Source: Limnohabitans sp.
Lineage (GTDB): Bacteria; Pseudomonadota; Gammaproteobacteria; Burkholderiales; Burkholderiaceae_C
Direction of reading: 5' to 3'
NCBI GenBank assembly: GCA_009693225.1
Contig: SHXP01000010.1
Location: 1 to 21,168, forward strand
DNA: 21,168 nt
Position numbers and translations under genes: made by a program. Under the pieces are notes generated by a model. That model was not told where the DNA came from, made no database searches, and was given only the letters and a program-made list of their open reading frames with translations. The stretch's first letter is position 1; every line of letters starts with the position of its first letter. Positions 1-11,264 of this stretch are shown piece by piece.

Positions 1-152
1 TGGACGAATTGTTCAATGCTTATATGAAGAATCCCGGGGCCATGCCCGACAGCCACGCTAACCGCAGCAATGTGCCGCGTGCCGTCTGCGACTACATCGC
101 CGGCATGACCGACAGGTTTGCCACCAAAGAGCACGCGCGACTTACAGCGTGA
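1..152 (+). CDS. dgt: dGTPase-like HD-domain protein, C-terminal end (partial)
   Basis: The first 152 bases hold the last 49 codons of a gene that begins outside the window, read in the frame starting at base 3 and ending at TGA 150-152. The tail contains AVCDYIAGMTDRFATKEH, which matches the conserved C-terminus of the deoxyguanosinetriphosphate triphosphohydrolase-like (dGTPase) family, usually ending in a DYIAGMTDR.A..EH block. Family members hydrolyse dNTPs, chiefly dGTP, to the deoxynucleoside and triphosphate. The catalytic HD motif lies upstream of the window, so activity cannot be judged here. The stop is 7 bases before the preferred start of the MFS transporter gene, so the two may be co-transcribed. 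The family call is fairly secure; the exact substrate is not. Confidence 0.8.
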   Translation, partial: DELFNAYMKNPGAMPDSHANRSNVPRAVCDYIAGMTDRFATKEHARLTA

Positions 153-159
153 ACCGCTG

Positions 160-1383
160 ATGCACACACACCGCTTCGGCTTGCACCCCTCCTGGGTCAT
201 CGTCTTGGCTGGCGTGTGCGCCGCCTTGCACGTGGGCAAGCTGCCGCCGGCTTTGCCGGTGTTGCAAGCCACGTTGCACATCAGTCTGGTGCAGGCCGGT
301 TTTCTGTTGTCTGCGGTGCAGTTCGCCGGCATGACACTGGGCCTGGCGGTGGGCCTGAGCGCTGACGGCCTGGGCTTGCGCCGCAGCATGCTGGCCGGTC
401 TGGCCTTGCTGGCTGTGGCCAGCATCTGCGGTGGATTTGCACAAGAGGCAGACAGCTTGCTGGGTTTGCGTGCGCTGGAGGGCCTGGGCTTTTTGCTGGT
501 AGTCATGCCTGCGCCTGCACTGATTCGCCGCACCATAGATGCGTCGCAACTCAGCGCGCGCATGGGCTGGTGGGGCACTTACATGCCCACCGGTAACGCC
601 ATCGCCTTGCTGACCGGGCCCTGGGTCATCGCCGGCTTGAACTGGGCGGCCTGGTGGTGGCTGCTCGGCGCGGTGGCGGCGCTCGCATTCGTTGCCGTGT
701 GGTGCTGCGTGCCGCTTGTAGCGGCGCCTGCGGCCTCGAGCGGCGGCGCTGCCGGCCTCGGTTGGCAAAAACGTCTGGCCCTGACCTTGCAAAGCCCCGG
801 CCCCTGGCTGGTCGCGCTGGTGTTTGCCGCGTATTCATCACAGTGGCTGGCGGTGATTGGTTTTTTGCCGACGGTGTATGCGCAACTGGGCTTGAGCGCG
901 GGCACCGGCGGCGTCTTGTCGGCCTGCGTGGCCCTGGCCAATGTCAGCGGCAACATTCTGGCCGGGCGCTTGCTGCAACGCGGCTGGCCGGCGCAGCGTT
1001 TGCTGTTCACCGGCTTTGCCTGCATGACGCTGGGCGCGGCGGGCGCGTATGCGGTGTGGCAAGGCCAAGGCCTGCCGACCGCGATGAGGTTTGCCTGCGT
1101 GCTGATGTTTTCAGCGGTGGGCGGTTTGATTCCCGCCACCTTGTTTTCATGCGCACTGCGTCTGGCACCGAATGACGCCACCGTGTCGACCACCGTCGGC
1201 CATATGCAGCAATGGTCTGCGCTAGGTCAGTTTGCCGGCCCGCCGCTGGTGGCCTGGGTGGCGGCCGCTGCAGGCGGCTGGCAATGGACCTGGGGCGTCA
1301 CCGCGGCACTCAGCGCAGCCGGCGCCGTGCTGGCGCATTCCATCGGCCGCGCATTGCGCACACAGAAAGATAGCGATGCATAA
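160..1383 (+). CDS. MFS transporter, 12 predicted membrane segments
   Basis: A 407-residue, strongly hydrophobic protein with alternating hydrophobic stretches typical of the major facilitator superfamily. The loop after the second segment carries GLSADGLGLRR, a good match to MFS motif A (GxLaDrxGrkR). This suggests an inner-membrane secondary transporter, probably driven by the proton gradient. The substrate cannot be read from the sequence; the general look is of the CynX/NimT-like or drug/metabolite MFS groups. ATG 160 is chosen because it lies just after the upstream dgt stop (150-152). A TTG at 118 would add 14 residues inside the dgt frame and is less likely. No strong ribosome binding site is visible, so coupling to dgt translation is plausible. 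Its end overlaps the next gene by 8 bases. Confidence 0.82.
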   Translation: MHTHRFGLHPSWVIVLAGVCAALHVGKLPPALPVLQATLHISLVQAGFLLSAVQFAGMTLGLAVGLSADGLGLRRSMLAGLALLAVASICGGFAQEADSLLGLRALEGLGFLLVVMPAPALIRRTIDASQLSARMGWWGTYMPTGNAIALLTGPWVIAGLNWAAWWWLLGAVAALAFVAVWCCVPLVAAPAASSGGAAGLGWQKRLALTLQSPGPWLVALVFAAYSSQWLAVIGFLPTVYAQLGLSAGTGGVLSACVALANVSGNILAGRLLQRGWPAQRLLFTGFACMTLGAAGAYAVWQGQGLPTAMRFACVLMFSAVGGLIPATLFSCALRLAPNDATVSTTVGHMQQWSALGQFAGPPLVAWVAAAAGGWQWTWGVTAALSAAGAVLAHSIGRALRTQKDSDA

Positions 1384-1945
1384 ACACGACTTGAGCGACT
1401 TGGAACGCAGCGCCATCGAAGACACACAGCAATGGCTGCACAAAGCGGTGATAGGCCTGAACCTGTGCCCGTTTGCCAAAGCCGTGGTCACCAAACAGCA
1501 AGTGCGGTTTGTGGTGTGCATGGACAGCGAGCCCGAGCAGGTGTTGAAAATGCTGGAACAGGAAATGCAGTTGCTGGTCGATACCGATGCCGCCGTGCTG
1601 GATACCACGCTGTTGATCGCGCCCAAGCTGTTGCCGAACTTTTTGGAGTTCAATGAATTTTTGTTTGACTGCGATTCGGTGGTGGCTTCTATGGAATTGG
1701 AAGGTGTGCTGCAAATCGCCGACTTTCACCCGCGTTACCAGTTTGCGGGCACACAGCCTGACGATATCAGCAACTGCACCAACCGCGCCCCGTACCCGAC
1801 GCTGCATTTGCTGCGCGAGGAAAGTATTGACAAAGCCGTGGAGGCGTTCCCGGATGCGTCGCTGATTTATGAGCGCAATATGCAGGTGTTAGAGGACTTG
1901 GGGAGAGAGGGGTGGGAGGCGCTGATCAAGTCGAGGGATCGGTAA
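1376..1945 (+). CDS. DUF1415 domain-containing protein
   Basis: A 189-residue soluble protein of the DUF1415 family (PF07209), for which no biochemical function is established to my knowledge. Family hallmarks are visible: GLNLCPFAK near residues 27-35, an FHPRYQFAGT block, and the stretch NCTNRAPYPTLHLLREES in the second half. The length is normal. ATG 1376 overlaps the MFS gene by 8 bases, so the two are probably translated from one message. A longer reading from 1232 would lie entirely inside the MFS gene and is rejected. The conserved Cys31 in LCPFA and the histidines could suggest metal or redox chemistry, but that is inference. Confidence 0.85.
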   Translation: MHKHDLSDLERSAIEDTQQWLHKAVIGLNLCPFAKAVVTKQQVRFVVCMDSEPEQVLKMLEQEMQLLVDTDAAVLDTTLLIAPKLLPNFLEFNEFLFDCDSVVASMELEGVLQIADFHPRYQFAGTQPDDISNCTNRAPYPTLHLLREESIDKAVEAFPDASLIYERNMQVLEDLGREGWEALIKSRDR

Positions 1946-1955
1946 CCAGATCAAA

Positions 1956-1984
1956 TTCACACTGACCAGTGACACGGGCACAAT
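1956..1984 (+). promoter_or_regulatory. Candidate sigma-70 promoter for the methyltransferase gene
   Basis: TTCACA (1956-1961, 5 of 6 to the -35 consensus), a 17-base spacer, and CACAAT (1979-1984, 4 of 6 to the -10 consensus). The expected start of transcription is about 1990-1992, which coincides with the ATG at 1991 and would give a leaderless or nearly leaderless mRNA. No Shine-Dalgarno sequence precedes that ATG, which fits. Prediction only. Confidence 0.35.
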
Positions 1985-1990
1985 GAGCCC

Positions 1991-2851
1991 ATGCCCAAAC
2001 AGAAATCCGCCACGCCCAAGCCACAAGACCCGAGTCTTCAACTCGAGTTGCGCCCCGGCCAGTCCATCGAGCTGCTCAAAGAACTGCACATACTCACGCG
2101 CGAGGGCAGGATCAACCAGGATTCGCGCCGCAAGCTCAAGCAGGTGCATCACCTCTACCAGTTCATTGAAAAAATCCTGAAAGAGTTGCCTGTCAGCGAC
2201 GCGGGACCCACGCTGGCCGACCATGGTGCGGGCAAGTCTTATCTGGGCTTCGTCATTTACGACCTGTTTTTCAAAGCCTCGGGGCAGGGCTGTATTCACG
2301 GCATAGAAACGCGCAGCGAGCTGGTCGCCTCGTCCACCGTGCTGGCGCAACGCCTGGGTTTTGATCGCATGCAATTCCTCAATACCAGCGCTGCCGAGTC
2401 GGCGCACAGCAAGGCCTTGCCTGCGCAGATCGACGTGGTCACTGCGTTGCACGCCTGCGATACCGCCACCGATGACGCCATCGCCTTTGGCCTGCAAAAG
2501 CAGGCCAAGTACATGGTGCTGGTGCCATGCTGCCAGGCCGAGCTGGCGCGCGTGCTGACTAAAAACAAGGCACTGAATTTGCAGCGCACGCCGCTGGCCG
2601 AGTTGTGGCGGCATCCGTTGCACACACGCGAAGTCGGCAGTCAGCTGACCAATGTTTTGCGCTGTCTGTATTTAGAGGCCCATGGTTATCAGGTGACCGT
2701 GACCGAGCTGGTCGGCTGGGAACACAGCATGAAAAACGAACTCATCCTGGCGAAGTTCACCGGGCAGCGCAAACATTCCTCGGCTGAACGCTTGAATGCC
2801 TTGTTGCAGGAATTCGGACTGCAGGACATGACGCAGCGCTGGGCGGTGTGA
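1991..2851 (+). CDS. Class I SAM-dependent methyltransferase, PF13679-like
   Basis: A 286-residue protein resembling the Methyltransf_32 (PF13679) group, which includes eukaryotic GSTCD and METTL25-like proteins. Motif I, the SAM-binding loop, reads LADHGAGKSYLGF at residues 75-87. A TALHACDTATDDAI block (151-164) and VPCCQAEL (178-185) follow, both typical of this group. The N-terminal 60 residues are charged and helical, rich in Lys and Gln. The substrate is unknown, and RNA modification is only a guess. ATG 1991 is chosen by the length of homologous-looking sequence and because a candidate promoter starts transcription there. No ribosome binding site is seen. It stands alone: 45 bases follow the DUF1415 gene, and it converges on the thioredoxin gene across a 52-base gap without an obvious terminator hairpin. 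Confidence 0.8.
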   Translation: MPKQKSATPKPQDPSLQLELRPGQSIELLKELHILTREGRINQDSRRKLKQVHHLYQFIEKILKELPVSDAGPTLADHGAGKSYLGFVIYDLFFKASGQGCIHGIETRSELVASSTVLAQRLGFDRMQFLNTSAAESAHSKALPAQIDVVTALHACDTATDDAIAFGLQKQAKYMVLVPCCQAELARVLTKNKALNLQRTPLAELWRHPLHTREVGSQLTNVLRCLYLEAHGYQVTVTELVGWEHSMKNELILAKFTGQRKHSSAERLNALLQEFGLQDMTQRWAV

Positions 2852-2903
2852 CAGTCAGAATCCATCGAACCCGGACCCCGATGAACAAAGATACGACTGC
2901 CGC

Positions 2904-3269
2904 TCAAGCAGCCAAAGCCATCAGCCCCGGCGTCACGTCTAGCCAGTCCGCATCGGTCAGCACGGCAAAGTCACCGTTCAATGCGGCCTGGCACATGCGC
3001 TGCAAAGTTTCCGCGTGAGGTAACACCGTGCCGGCGAAACGCGGTTGGCCTTGTGCATCGGCGATCAACAGGGCGGGGAAGTTTTCGATGTCCAGGTTGC
3101 CCAGCAAATCGTCGTGGGTTTCCACATCGACCCAGGAAAAGCGCGCCTGCGGCAGTTGCGCGGCGAGCTGATTGAACAAAGGCTGGTATTCGTGGCAAGT
3201 GCCGCACCATTGCGCGCACAAGCAAAACACATACATCACGGGCTGAGATGACTCGGGGCGGCTATCCAT
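2904..3269 (-). CDS. Thioredoxin-family protein (CGTC active site)
   Basis: A 121-residue thioredoxin-fold protein on the minus strand. The redox motif is WCGTC, with Cys22 and Cys25, and a cis-proline follows in ENFPALL (Pro65). Two extra cysteines, Cys16 and Cys18, stand just before the motif (CLCAQWCGTC), where classical thioredoxins have aromatic residues. There is no signal peptide, so it probably works in the cytoplasm as a disulfide reductase or redox partner; no partner is visible nearby. The start at 3269 gives a normal family length; an upstream in-frame start at 3347 would run into the opposite-strand transposase gene and add 26 unlikely residues. A TATCAT box on the minus strand (3282-3277) sits 7 bases before the ATG. 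Confidence 0.85.
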   Translation of the reverse strand: MDSRPESSQPVMYVFCLCAQWCGTCHEYQPLFNQLAAQLPQARFSWVDVETHDDLLGNLDIENFPALLIADAQGQPRFAGTVLPHAETLQRMCQAALNGDFAVLTDADWLDVTPGLMALAA

Positions 3270-3276
3270 GGTGTCG

Positions 3277-3282
3277 ATGATA
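3277..3282 (-). promoter_or_regulatory. Candidate -10 box for the thioredoxin-family gene
   Basis: Read on the minus strand, TATCAT (5 of 6 to the -10 consensus) ends 7 bases before the start codon at 3269. This would start transcription at or next to the ATG. The matching -35 region is poor (ATATTC at 17-base spacing). Low-confidence call. Confidence 0.25.
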
Positions 3283-3322
3283 CTTGTCCCGACTGCGCTG
3301 AATATGGCTTTACCATCCCTGC

Positions 3323-4021
3323 ATGGCCCGACTGCCCCGTCTCTCATTGCCCGGTTACACGCACCACGTGATATTGCGCGGCAATAACCGTCAGCCGGTT
3401 TTCAAGGACAACAGCGACCGGCAAATCCTGCTCGAGTTGCTGGTCAGGCATTGCCAAAACCACCACGTCTATTTGCACGCTTTTGTGCTGATGGACAACC
3501 ATTTGCATTTGCTGGTGACACCGCAGCCCGACAAGGCCTTGTCAAAAATGATGCAGAACCTGGGGCGTGACTATGTGCGTTATTTCAACAAAAGGCATAC
3601 ACGCACTGGCACTTTGTGGGAGGGGCGGTTTCGCAGCGCCCTGATACAGACTGAGAGGTATTTCCTGGCCTGCATGGTCTACATCGACCTCAATCCGGTG
3701 CGTGCCGGCATGGTGGCGCAAGCGCTGGACCACCCCTGGTCCAGCCATGCGCATTACGTCGGGGCACGGCAGGACAAGTGGCTGGTGCCGCATGCTTTGT
3801 ACTGGGCGCTGGGCAATACGCCCTTCGCCAGGGAAAAGGCATATGCCGAGTTAGTTCAGGCTGGCACTGAAGAAGACATGAAGCACGCGCTCACATCATC
3901 TGTCATGGGCGGATGGGCACTGGGAGAGGAGGCCTTCACGCGTAGTTTGCAGCCCATGACAAGCAGACGGGTCAGCAAAGTCAAAGCCGGCCGGCCGTTC
4001 AAGGCCGGTGATGCGAATTGA
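3323..4021 (+). mobile_element. RAYT / IS200-like tyrosine transposase (Y1_Tnp), intact
   Basis: A 232-residue HUH-type single-strand DNA transposase of the REP-associated tyrosine transposase (RAYT, TnpA_REP) group. The HUH motif is NHLHLL (His60 and His62). GTLWEGRFRS follows at residues 96-105, and the likely nucleophile is Tyr120 in VYIDLNPVRAGM, the family's signature block. The start MARLPRLSLPGYTHHVILRGNNRQ is also typical. No frameshift or stop interrupts it, so the enzyme may be active. RAYTs act on short palindromic repeats rather than on classical insertion-sequence ends. Two such repeats lie directly after the gene (4016-4086). It is divergent from the thioredoxin gene (53 bases between starts) and sits upstream of gltB. 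No good ribosome binding site is seen. Low expression is plausible. Confidence 0.85.
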
Positions 4022-4086
4022 TCTGTCCCCAATTAAATACCTAATTAAAATAATAGAGTATTAATTGGTATCTGACCCCAATTAAT
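4016..4086 (+). repeat. Pair of TCTG-CCCC palindromic repeats, probable RAYT substrate
   Basis: Copy 1 (4016-4034) is AATTG, ATCTGTCCC, CAATT. Copy 2 (4060-4086) is ATTAATTGG, TATCTGACC, CCAATTAAT, a perfect 9 bp inverted repeat around a 9-base loop. The two are imperfect direct repeats about 47 bases apart, separated by AT-rich sequence. An alternative hairpin pairs 4037-4047 with 4062-4071 (ATACC-AATTA against TAATTGGTAT, one bulged T). The block begins over the last codons of the transposase gene and ends four bases before the gltB -35 box. Position and structure suggest sequences recognised by the adjacent transposase. That role is inferred; the repeats themselves are directly visible. 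Confidence 0.6.
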
Positions 4087-4090
4087 TTGT

Positions 4091-4119
4091 TTGGAAATAG
4101 ACGAACGTTAGTCTATGCT
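4091..4119 (+). promoter_or_regulatory. Candidate sigma-70 promoter of gltBD
   Basis: TTGGAA (4091-4096, 4 of 6) and TATGCT (4114-4119, 4 of 6) are separated by exactly 17 bases. An AT-rich run (4080-4089) lies just upstream and could act as an UP-like element. The predicted start of transcription is near 4126, leaving a leader of about 30 bases before the gltB ATG at 4156, with an AGAGGA ribosome binding site at 4143-4148. Confidence 0.45.
4097..4116. promoter_or_regulatory. 20 bp palindrome, candidate operator over the gltB promoter
   Basis: ATAGAC, G, AACGTT, A, GTCTAT: a 20-base palindrome with a single mismatched pair (G4103 against A4110). It fills the spacer between the -35 and -10 boxes of the candidate gltB promoter and overlaps the -10 by three bases. 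That is where a dimeric repressor would block RNA polymerase. The size and symmetry resemble TetR-type operators, but the protein that binds is unknown and no regulator gene is adjacent. Confidence 0.5.
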
Positions 4120-4155
4120 TACTCCCCTTGTACAAAATATTCAGAGGATGGCGAG

Positions 4156-8850
<4,695 letters not shown>

Positions 8851-8871
8851 CGAACAGCGACAGGAGCCATC

Positions 8872-10338
8872 ATGGGAAAAATCACCGGCTTCATGGAATT
8901 CGAGCGCATCGAAGAGGGCTACAAGCCTGTGCCCGAGCGCATCAAACACTACAAGGAATTTGTCATCGGCCTGAGCCCCGAGCAGGCCAAAATCCAAAGT
9001 GCGCGCTGCATGGACTGCGGCACGCCGTTTTGCAACAGCGGTTGTCCGGTAAACAACATTATTCCGGATTTCAACGATCTGGTGTTCAACAATGACTGGC
9101 AGAACGCTTTGACGGTTTTGCACAGCACCAATAACTTTCCCGAGTTCACTGGCCGCATCTGCCCGGCGCCTTGCGAAGCCGCGTGTACCTTGAATGTGAA
9201 CGACGACGCGGTCGGCATCAAATCGATTGAACACGCCATCATCGATCGCGGCTGGGCTGAGGGCTGGGTCAAAGCTGTGCCCGCCAAGAAAAAGTCTGGC
9301 AAGAAAGTCGCGGTCGTCGGCTCCGGTCCTGCCGGTCTGGCTGCCGCCCAGCAACTCGCGCGCGCCGGTTATGCGGTCACCGTGTTTGAAAAAAACGACC
9401 GTGTCGGCGGCTTGCTGCGTTACGGCATCCCTGACTTCAAAATGGAAAAGTCGCACATCGACCGCCGCGTGGAACAAATGCAGGCCGAAGGCGTGCTGTT
9501 CAAAACCGGCGTGCTCGTCGGTGCCTGGCCCGAAGACAGCAAGGTCACCAACTGGGCCAAAGAGACGGTCAGTGCGGATCAGCTGAAAAAAGAATTTGAC
9601 GCGGTGCTGCTCACTGGCGGTTCCGAGCAGTCGCGCGACTTGCCGGTGCCCGGGCGTGATCTGGACGGCGTGCATTTCGCCATGGAATTTTTACCGCAGC
9701 AAAACAAAGTCAATGCGGGCGACAGCTTCAAAGGACAGTTGCGGGCTGACGGCAAGCACGTCATCGTCATAGGCGGCGGCGACACCGGCTCCGATTGCGT
9801 CGGCACCTCGAACCGCCACGGCGCGACCCAAGTGACCCAGTTTGAAGTTATGCCGCAACCGCCCGAACACGAGGACAAACCGCTGGTCTGGCCGTACTGG
9901 CCGCTCAAGCTTCGCACCAGTTCCAGCCACGAAGAAGGCTGTGAACGCGAGTTCGCTATTTCCACCAAGGAATTCATCGGTGAAAAAGGCCGGCTCACCG
10001 GTTTGAAAACCGTCCAGGTCGAAATGAAGGACGGCAAACTGACCGAAGTGCCCGGCACCGAACACATACACAAAGCCGATCTGGTGCTGCTGGCCATGGG
10101 CTTTGTCAACCCGGTCGTTACGGTGCTTGACGCCTTCGGCGTCGACAAGGACGCGCGCGGCAACGCCAAAGCCCACACCGAAGAAGGCAGCGGCTATATC
10201 ACCAATGTGCCCAAGGTGTTTGCTGCCGGCGATATGCGCCGTGGCCAGTCGCTGGTGGTCTGGGCCATCCGTGAAGGCAGACAAGCGGCGCGCACCATCG
10301 ACCAGTTTCTGATGGGCGAGAGCGAATTGCCGCGTTAA
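8872..10338 (+). CDS. gltD: Glutamate synthase (NADPH) small subunit
   Basis: A 488-residue beta subunit of glutamate synthase, which takes electrons from NADPH through FAD and iron-sulfur clusters to GltB. The N-terminal cluster cysteines are Cys46, 49, 54 and 58 (CMDCGTPFCNSGC) and Cys97, 101 and 105 (CPAPCEAAC). The FAD-binding loop is GSGPAG at 150-155, and the NADPH-binding loop is GGGDTG at 301-306. The C-terminal AAGDMRRGQSLVVWAI block is the usual FAD-contacting end. The start is secure: AGGAG at 8862-8866 lies 5 bases before ATG 8872. It sits 21 bases after gltB and is almost certainly in the same operon. Confidence 0.97.
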   Translation: MGKITGFMEFERIEEGYKPVPERIKHYKEFVIGLSPEQAKIQSARCMDCGTPFCNSGCPVNNIIPDFNDLVFNNDWQNALTVLHSTNNFPEFTGRICPAPCEAACTLNVNDDAVGIKSIEHAIIDRGWAEGWVKAVPAKKKSGKKVAVVGSGPAGLAAAQQLARAGYAVTVFEKNDRVGGLLRYGIPDFKMEKSHIDRRVEQMQAEGVLFKTGVLVGAWPEDSKVTNWAKETVSADQLKKEFDAVLLTGGSEQSRDLPVPGRDLDGVHFAMEFLPQQNKVNAGDSFKGQLRADGKHVIVIGGGDTGSDCVGTSNRHGATQVTQFEVMPQPPEHEDKPLVWPYWPLKLRTSSSHEEGCEREFAISTKEFIGEKGRLTGLKTVQVEMKDGKLTEVPGTEHIHKADLVLLAMGFVNPVVTVLDAFGVDKDARGNAKAHTEEGSGYITNVPKVFAAGDMRRGQSLVVWAIREGRQAARTIDQFLMGESELPR

Positions 10339-10377
10339 CTCTCAGAGTTTGTACCCCGACAGAGAGGCGATGCCGTA

Positions 10378-10405
10378 TTGCAGACTGACCGGTGGCTTAT
10401 AGAAT
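10378..10405 (+). promoter_or_regulatory. Candidate promoter of the mla operon
   Basis: Within the 107-base gap between gltD and mlaF, TTGCAG (10378-10383, 3 of 6) and TAGAAT (10400-10405, 5 of 6) are 16 bases apart. Transcription would start near 10412, and the AAGGTGA ribosome binding site at 10431-10437 falls 8 bases before the mlaF ATG. The -10 is good and the -35 weak. No terminator hairpin for gltBD is evident in the gap. Confidence 0.35.
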
Positions 10406-10445
10406 GCGCTTTAAGGTCTGAGTTCACATTAAGGTGATTTTTTGA

Positions 10446-11264
10446 ATGGCTTCTGTTGATGCCCCGCTTGTCGTTTTGAAAGATATCCATTTCGGATATG
10501 GCGAGCGACCTGTGCTTGAAGGCGTCAGCCTGCAAGTGCCGCGCGGCAAAGTGACGGCCCTGATGGGGGCTTCCGGCGGCGGCAAAACCACGGTGTTGCG
10601 TTTGATCGGCGGCCAGTACACCGCGCAATCCGGCCAATTGCTGTTCGACGGGCAGAATGTGTCCGCCCTTGACCGTGCCGGTTTGTACCTGGCCCGGCGT
10701 CGCATGGGCATGTTGTTCCAGTTCGGCGCCTTGTTCACCGACATGAATGTGTTCGACAACGTCGCTTTTCCTCTGCGCGAACACACCGCATTACCGCCGT
10801 CCATGGTGCGCGACATTGTCTTGATGAAATTACAGGCGGTCGGCTTGCGCGGCGCGCGCGATCTCTATCCCTCAGAGATATCCGGCGGCATGGCCAGGCG
10901 CGTGGCGCTGGCCCGGACCATGGCTTTGGACCCCGAATTGATGATGTACGACGAGCCCTTTGCCGGCCTGGATCCTATTTCGCTGGGCACCGCAGCGCGG
11001 TTGATCCGCCAACTCAATGACACGCTGGCCTTGACCACCATCGTGGTGTCGCACGATCTGGAGGAAACTTTCCGCATCGCCGACCAGGTCATTGTTCTTG
11101 CAAACGGCTGTATCGTGGCCCAGGGAACGCCGGAAGAAGTCCGGCACAGCACCGATCCTCTGGTCCACCAGTTTGTCAGCGCTGCACCCGACGGCCCGGT
11201 CAGGTTTCATTACCCGGCCACAGACGCTGCCACCGACTTCGGTATCCGGCGAGGGCGGGCATGA
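10446..11264 (+). CDS. mlaF: Phospholipid transport ABC ATPase MlaF
   Basis: A 272-residue ABC ATPase that powers the inner-membrane MlaFEDB complex, which moves phospholipids between the outer and inner membranes and keeps outer-membrane lipid asymmetry. Visible motifs: Walker A GASGGGKT (41-48), Q-loop Gln92, signature SGGMA (146-150), Walker B LMMYDE (165-170) and switch His203 in VVSHD. SGGMARRVALARTMALDPELMMYDEPFAGLD, broken here as a family marker, is typical of MlaF; key residues are those listed. The start at 10446 has AAGGTGA 8 bases upstream. The stop overlaps the mlaE start by ATGA, so the two are likely translationally coupled. The C-terminal tail after residue 245 is short and Ala-rich. 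Confidence 0.95.
   Translation: MASVDAPLVVLKDIHFGYGERPVLEGVSLQVPRGKVTALMGASGGGKTTVLRLIGGQYTAQSGQLLFDGQNVSALDRAGLYLARRRMGMLFQFGALFTDMNVFDNVAFPLREHTALPPSMVRDIVLMKLQAVGLRGARDLYPSEISGGMARRVALARTMALDPELMMYDEPFAGLDPISLGTAARLIRQLNDTLALTTIVVSHDLEETFRIADQVIVLANGCIVAQGTPEEVRHSTDPLVHQFVSAAPDGPVRFHYPATDAATDFGIRRGRA

Noticed and set aside
1232..1375. N-terminal extension of the DUF1415 frame
   Set aside because: It lies wholly within the MFS gene in another frame and has no family resemblance; ATG 1376 gives the normal DUF1415 N-terminus.
3270..3322. A third TCTG-CCCC repeat upstream of the RAYT gene (CTTGTCCCGA)
   Set aside because: It lacks the flanking AATTG/CAATT arms and the TCTG core, so it is not a copy of the downstream repeat.
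3323..4021. Active IS200/IS605 insertion with tnpB and subterminal hairpin ends
   Set aside because: No tnpB-like gene and no hairpin on the upstream side; the neighbours are intact genes and the protein is of RAYT type.
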